Assembly (NCBI RefSeq): GCF_029962835.1
Contig: NC_080590.1
Location: 63,114,001-63,178,000, forward strand
Direction of reading: 5' to 3'
Source: Magnolia sinica
Lineage: Eukaryota; Streptophyta; Magnoliopsida; Magnoliales; Magnoliaceae
Length of the DNA stretch: 64,000 bases
Part shown: positions 59,155 to 64,000 of the stretch, piece by piece
Position numbering within the stretch: position 1 is the first letter of the stretch
Layout: every line of letters begins with the position of its first letter
Translations under genes and position numbers: made by a program
The notes under the pieces: generated by a model
Told to the model about the DNA's origin: nothing
What the model saw: the letters and a program-made list of their open reading frames with translations, nothing else
Databases searched by the model: none

Positions 59155-60154
59155 TGTAATGCCCCATGTTTTCAGGACCCGAATATATAACCCATTTCCC
59201 AAAAACCTGAGTGTTAACCTATAGAGAGCCAAAGTCTACATTTTTTTTGACTTTCAGAGTTTATTCATTCAAAGTTAGCAGTTAGCATAGTATGGACAAA
59301 TCAAACGTAAAGGAAATTGCATTATCATTTAGATACACAAGAAGCTTCCCATAATGATTTATACAAGCCAATATCTCAACATTTACAATTACAAGATATA
59401 CATACATGAGAAATAACAAAAGTATATAAATGTAAGCCGCAAGACCGCACAACTCCTCTTAGCAATACAGCCATGCATCCATAGCACATGTGCACTGTTC
59501 CTCATCAAGTCTGAACATATACATCATCTAGGCCACCTATACTACCTGTACGGTTATATAATTGATGGATGAGTGACCAACTCAGTGTGAATTCCCCTCA
59601 AGATTACACACCGCCGCATTAGGTAAGCATAATTATAAAATAAAGCATACAAAACAATAATGATGCAAGTCTTGTTAAATGCACGGATGCGTGAATGCAG
59701 TCATCGCCCTGGGGATGCACATCGGTGCGGAAGTTGGGCTCGTCATCCATGCAATCATCGACTTGGGAAAAACATCCAGTCGGATAGAGGCTAATCGTCA
59801 GTGAAAGCATACTACGTGCAGTGTAACGACTATCTATCATACATTACTTACGTTAGTGATAAACACTGGTCTGTGCCATGTATGCATGATTAGCCAAACT
59901 ATTATTAGTCCAGTTACAATCAGCCAGTTTTAAATAAGCTCAAGGTCACTACGGGGGCTCGTCACCAGCTTAGGCCGATAGCTCGGGCATAAGTCCCATA
60001 CCACCATCCTCAGCTCATGAGACTACCATCTTAGGATGTTTAATGGAAACCTGTCGACTAATGGCCAAATCATATTACAGTATATGGGGCTTACCATCGC
60101 ATGGTGGCACAGTATAAAACATCGAACCCATAACGAAAAATACTAGAACAAAGC

Positions 60155-60235
60155 CACATAGGGCGATATCAAAACAAGCCACATAGGGCAATTATCAAAA
60201 TAGGCCACATAGAGCGAGTATCAAAACCATGCGAT
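60155..60235. repeat. Three-copy tandem of about 28 bp in S2
   Basis: AAGCCACATAGGGCGATATC, AAGCCACATAGGGCAATTATC and AGGCCACATAGAGCGAGTATC follow one another, each ending in AAAA. Not found in S1. Confidence 0.8.
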
Positions 60236-60836
60236 AAAAGACCATCCTTGAAAACCATTGGACACAATAACCTTGGATGGTAGGCCCACATCAATGGTCA
60301 ATTTAAACCACCTTTCAATAACTAATAAGCCAAAGGTCCATTATAATCACAACTAGTCAGGTTACATTCCAAGTATGGGTGTACATTTATAGGTGAGGGT
60401 TTTCCACTGATGTATCAGTTTAAGTTCCATAAACAATCCATAAATAATCTATAAGCATGAATAAATATGTACGATAAAAATTAAGCATGTAATGTAACAA
60501 TTCAATTATGACAATTAACACATGTGACTATGAAATTGAGATATCAATTATAAATAAAATAAGAACTATAACTTAAGTTAATGGAAAAATGGAAAGCTCA
60601 AGAGGAAGAAATCATCATCTATACTTTGAATCGCCAACTAAAGTTATTAGGAAGTGCACACGTCGTTAGACTCGGATCCTATCATAAGGTATGAAATTGT
60701 ACCATTAGATCTAAACTTAGCTCATTATTTATGTTCGAAGTATTGACCTAGGGTTCAAACCACTTAGGGTTTTGATCAGGGTTTTCTTCCTGGAGTTTTA
60801 GTCCTAGACTTGGATTTTAGGATTTAAATCCTAAGT

Positions 60837-61190
60837 TATCATTATTATCATCATCATTATCATTATTATTATTATTGTTAATTATTATTATTATTACTAT
60901 TGTACAAGGAATCAAATAATATTCATAATGGGGGTATTAATCAATCAATATTAATAATGATGATTCACAAGTTCATATTTAAATATACCAATGTTCTCTA
61001 ATATCTTTATAATGATTAATAATCTATTAAATAATACAAGTAATAATACTAAAATTTTTACTAACAATAATATGATAAGGACTAATACTAATAATCATAT
61101 TAACAAGAATTTTACTAATCCCATAATGAAAAATGATATAATATTTTCTAATGATAATGATAATAATAATAATAGCCATCAATAATGAAT
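60837..61190. repeat. AT-rich degenerate trinucleotide (ATT/ATC) tract in S2
   Basis: Runs of ATT, ATC and AAT with few other bases. The Asn-rich frame at 60991-61185 is a by-product of this composition. Confidence 0.8.
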
Positions 61191-61499
61191 TTGGTCATAA
61201 TAATAAGTACTATGATCTACCATTAAGGATAAGGTTTAAGAGAGTTAAATCATATACTATTATTTGACAATTACAACTTTGTTTATAATAACTAGGTTGG
61301 GCCTATTTTATCTACTAATGGCTAACCGTATCTAACGTTATCAACCCTTATAAAATAGTAGTAACAATGGCAATAATACATTAAAATGAGTCTAGTATAG
61401 GAAGAAAGTGTTGACACACCATTGTCAACTCATGTGGACTAACTTGACGAGGGTAACTAGTCTCCCTTCGCCTAGACTCAAGGCGAGGTTACACCAAGA

Positions 61500-61870
61500 C
61501 CCACTATGCAGTTTTGGCCCAATTTTTGGGTTAGACTTGGGCTGATTTCAGCCCAGAACGTGGACTGGTTTCGGCCCACTTCTTTGGCCCAGGTCAGCAG
61601 CTAGGCTCGGCCCAAACTATGACCCAAATTGAAGCCCGATCTAGGCCCACTTCGAGTGGCTGGGCTGGACCCAACTACGACCAGAATCAGCCGAGAGTTC
61701 GGCCCAGTTCTGGGCTGGTTTTCAGCCCAGCTCGTGCAGTTGATTCTGGCCCAAAGTTGGAGCTAGTTTCGGCCCAATCTACCGTCCAAATGGTGGCCGT
61801 TTTTTGGCCCAGATCACGGTTCAGTTCAGGGGCTACATCGGCCCACTTCCCAGCCCAACTTCAACTCCAT
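61500..61870. repeat. GGCCCA / GGGCTGG-rich block in S2
   Basis: The words GGCCCA, GGCCCAG and the reverse-type GGGCTG recur every 15-30 bases with phrases such as TTTCGGCCCA and TTCAGCCCAG. Unlike the R arrays there is no fixed period. Confidence 0.7.
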
Positions 61871-64000
61871 CCTGATGAATCTCGGTGGGATTCACCAAAG
61901 GCGGCCCATTAAAGACGAACTCACAAGTTGAAGGCATGGAAAACCAATGCTTCTGGCTCGAATCGCTCATATCCGGTAAGATCATCAGATCCAAACCATT
62001 AAAGCATCAAGAATCACGAACATGACAGGGACTCGCCGATACAGACTCTTTTGCTGCTCGAGAAAATGCTCTTATTCTGAATGCTTTGAATCTTTTCCAG
62101 CAGATCCTAACCGTTGGATCGAGGAAAGAAAATGCAGAGCCCAGAGATCTGCAGAGATGACATCGTCGTCTCCCCTTACTTCCAGCACGTCCAGTGAGAT
62201 TGGTAGACCAAGCTCGCCCAGCAGTTCGCACCTCTCCCTCATTCTCTTTCTTCTTCTTCTTCTCTCTCTCTTTTCTCCTACTATTTGGGAGCTCCAGAGG
62301 GTTCGAACGGACCCAGACTCGAACTGCGGAAGAGTGGTGTGGCGTGACAGCAACGAGGAAGAAGATCGTGATCAGTAATGGTGGATTCGGATGTGGAGCT
62401 TCTTCCTCCAATCTGGACCTTAGGGACGGTCCGTTTGGACCCTTGAAAGCCTGTAAACAAGCTTCATTAAAGTTTAGTGGAGGATAGACCAGTGGGTTCG
62501 AATGGAAGGAGAGAACCGCCGGTCCCTCACTCTCATCCTCTTTCCTTTTTTAAGAAAAGAACTAGCTAGGACGGCCAAGATATGCTCAAATGGAGGGCTG
62601 GGATTGAGAGTTCCCCTCTCACATGGATCATGCTAGTTGGCCTGCCAAATCAGTTTCCGTTTTTGGAAAACTTTGTGTTTCCAGGACCTGTTTGCATCGA
62701 GAATTGTGCACACGCATGGTTGCGTGAATGCAGATGGAAAGTATGGTCTTGTTTAGGTCCATGATGCGAACAATATGGACGGTTCAGATCATCCATGTGG
62801 GTGATCATAGTGGGCCACGGACGTCCCAAAAGGACGCCCGTCCGTCGGTTGGCAAAAACAGAGGGAGAGAGGAAAACTCACCCTTCTTTGGCTAGGCACG
62901 GGTCAGCTCGTGCTGACCGGCCAGAGGCGTCTGGTGCACAGCGGGTGTGCACCGGTTGTGTACATGCGGCCCGTCAAGTGGGGTCCATCATGATGTTTGT
63001 GATAAATCCACACCGTCCATCCTATTTTTTGGTCCCTGCCACGGCCTTTTACCAAAGGTGGGGCAGATCCAATGTCCAGGTGGGCCATACTCTTGCACTA
63101 CAGCCTATAAATGTCGATTGCTATTGCTCTAACGGTCAGATTGCCACGCTATCAAGAACCAACGGTCTAAAAGGGTCCTACTTCATTAATAGGAGTCCAT
63201 TGATGGTCAAAGTAATGACTAGAAATGTCCAGGTGGTATTTTCTATTGTTAATGTTCTTATTATACTAATCGTTTTATTTATATATAATTGTTTTACCCG
63301 AACTGAATGGTCTGGTCCTTAACCGATTTCATTTCGTGGGCTTATGGCTAGATTAATCCTAAATTTGAATTATTAAATGTCCAAAAGGTTCGAGCAGTTA
63401 AGTGAAGGTCCATGACAGTCTAATGGTACGATAGCTTAGTCTAGTTAAATAGTAGGGTCTTCATGAATCTGCAGTTGGATCTACCCTGATTTTTAATATT
63501 GACGGACAAGAGGCTCTTTGGCGTGTTCAGGTCCAACTATTTTAGACACTCCTAGTAATATTATTTGTACTATTATCATTATATGTGTATACTTGGATGC
63601 TCATTCATTTGTCCATTTATTCATAGGATTTGCCTTTGATTGTGGCTGTCAGCGTTGAGCCTATTTATCCAATCTCTAGGCACCTCTATTACTGGAGCAG
63701 TTCATGGTTGGATTTTATGATTCAATGGTCGACTTAGGAGGACTGATCGTTAAATTGATCAGTAGGATGTTGTGAGTCTAATGGACGGTGGATTCATTAA
63801 TTCGAGTCTCGAAACTCGTGATGCATGGTTTAATTGGTCTATTAAGGCAATTAAGATCCTAGGGACAGTGGGTTTCTGAAGATCAATGCAAGTTTCGTGA
63901 TGAGAGGGTTTTTGTCCTTGAGACTCAATGGTCAAATGACCTGATATATGAATCAAGGTCATACCAGACGGTTGAGATGGAGAGGTTGAGAATCACTGTA

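Larger units (their letters stand above)
59155..64000 (+). mobile_element. LTR-like element S2, continuing past the window end
   Basis: Starts TGTAATGCCCCATG directly after the G3 gag codons for DILD. It shares blocks with S1: CACTACGGGGGCTCGTCACC near 59948, the following AGGCCGATAGCTCGGGC, and a CT-rich tract at 62225-62280. No frame has recognisable protein content. Internal parts: a three-fold 28-base tandem near 60155-60235, an ATT/ATC-rich run at 60837-61190, a GGCCCA/GGGCTGG-rich block at 61500-61870, and one CACCGTCCATCC unit near 63010. The right end is not seen. Confidence 0.5.

Noticed and set aside
62007..62487. Overlapping frames of 93-134 codons that resemble a host gene start
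   Set aside because: They lie in a pyrimidine-rich part of S2, overlap on both strands and show no domain.

Overview
The window is nuclear DNA of a flowering plant and consists almost entirely of nested, decayed LTR retrotransposons. I see no intact host gene. The plant assignment rests on Ty1/copia proteins of the Sirevirus type, Ty3/gypsy proteins with an Athila-like layout, tRNA-iMet and tRNA-Asp primer sites, long GA/CT and TA microsatellites, and many premature stops of the CAA/CAG/TGG-to-stop kind expected from methylated cytosines. A magnoliid host is only an impression from memory, based on the very abundant GGGGCCCACC..GATGTATG..CACCGTCCA repeats.

Layout, left to right. 1-1808: non-coding flank with GA/CT microsatellites. 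1809-5292: Sirevirus LTR in minus orientation (X), split by a solo LTR at 3070-4984 (X2, perfect 5-bp target duplication AGATA). 5346-11992: decayed gypsy element G1 with two LTRs, gag, protease and an RNase H/integrase remnant, its RT deleted. 12189 to about 15700: long LTR-like element S1. 15720-17230: broken copia gag-pol fragment C4. 17400-18504: extra-ORF remnant of another gypsy-like element (G2) joined to the end of its LTR. 18505-26017: giant ORF-less LTR-like element R1 with a second copy, R2, inside it. 26018-26192: island of X-type LTR. 26193-55802: plus-strand Sirevirus C1, whose extra ORF is split by minus-strand Sirevirus C2 (33425-54055). The 3' LTR of C2 is split by R3 (34140-44291), which is split by R4 (38223-42928). 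The 3' LTR of C1 is split by gypsy G3 (55803-59154), which is interrupted by S2 (59155 to the end). Target duplications and resumed homology make this order readable: X-type LTR, then C1, C2, R3 and R4, a five-level nest.

Two things go beyond ordinary transposon debris. First, the two Sireviruses and the gypsy-like G2 all carry, after pol or next to the 3' LTR, an extra ORF of one protein superfamily. It has a basic Ser-rich N-terminus and a core resembling the 'putative plant transposon protein' domain; in the Sireviruses an acidic linker and a coiled-coil-like tail follow. Each copy has a cluster of short TCG..CGA palindromes about 180-390 bp upstream of its start. The same type of palindrome cluster lies just upstream of the TATA box in the U3 of at least six LTRs from five families. 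This suggests a shared cis-element, and possibly an autoregulatory protein. Second, the R family consists of 4.2-5.4 kb TG..CA elements with no coding region, 5-bp target duplications, tandem arrays of TGGGCC-type motifs and hairpin repeats, and repeated self-nesting; in one copy a short LTR segment has expanded into a minisatellite of about 0.9 kb.
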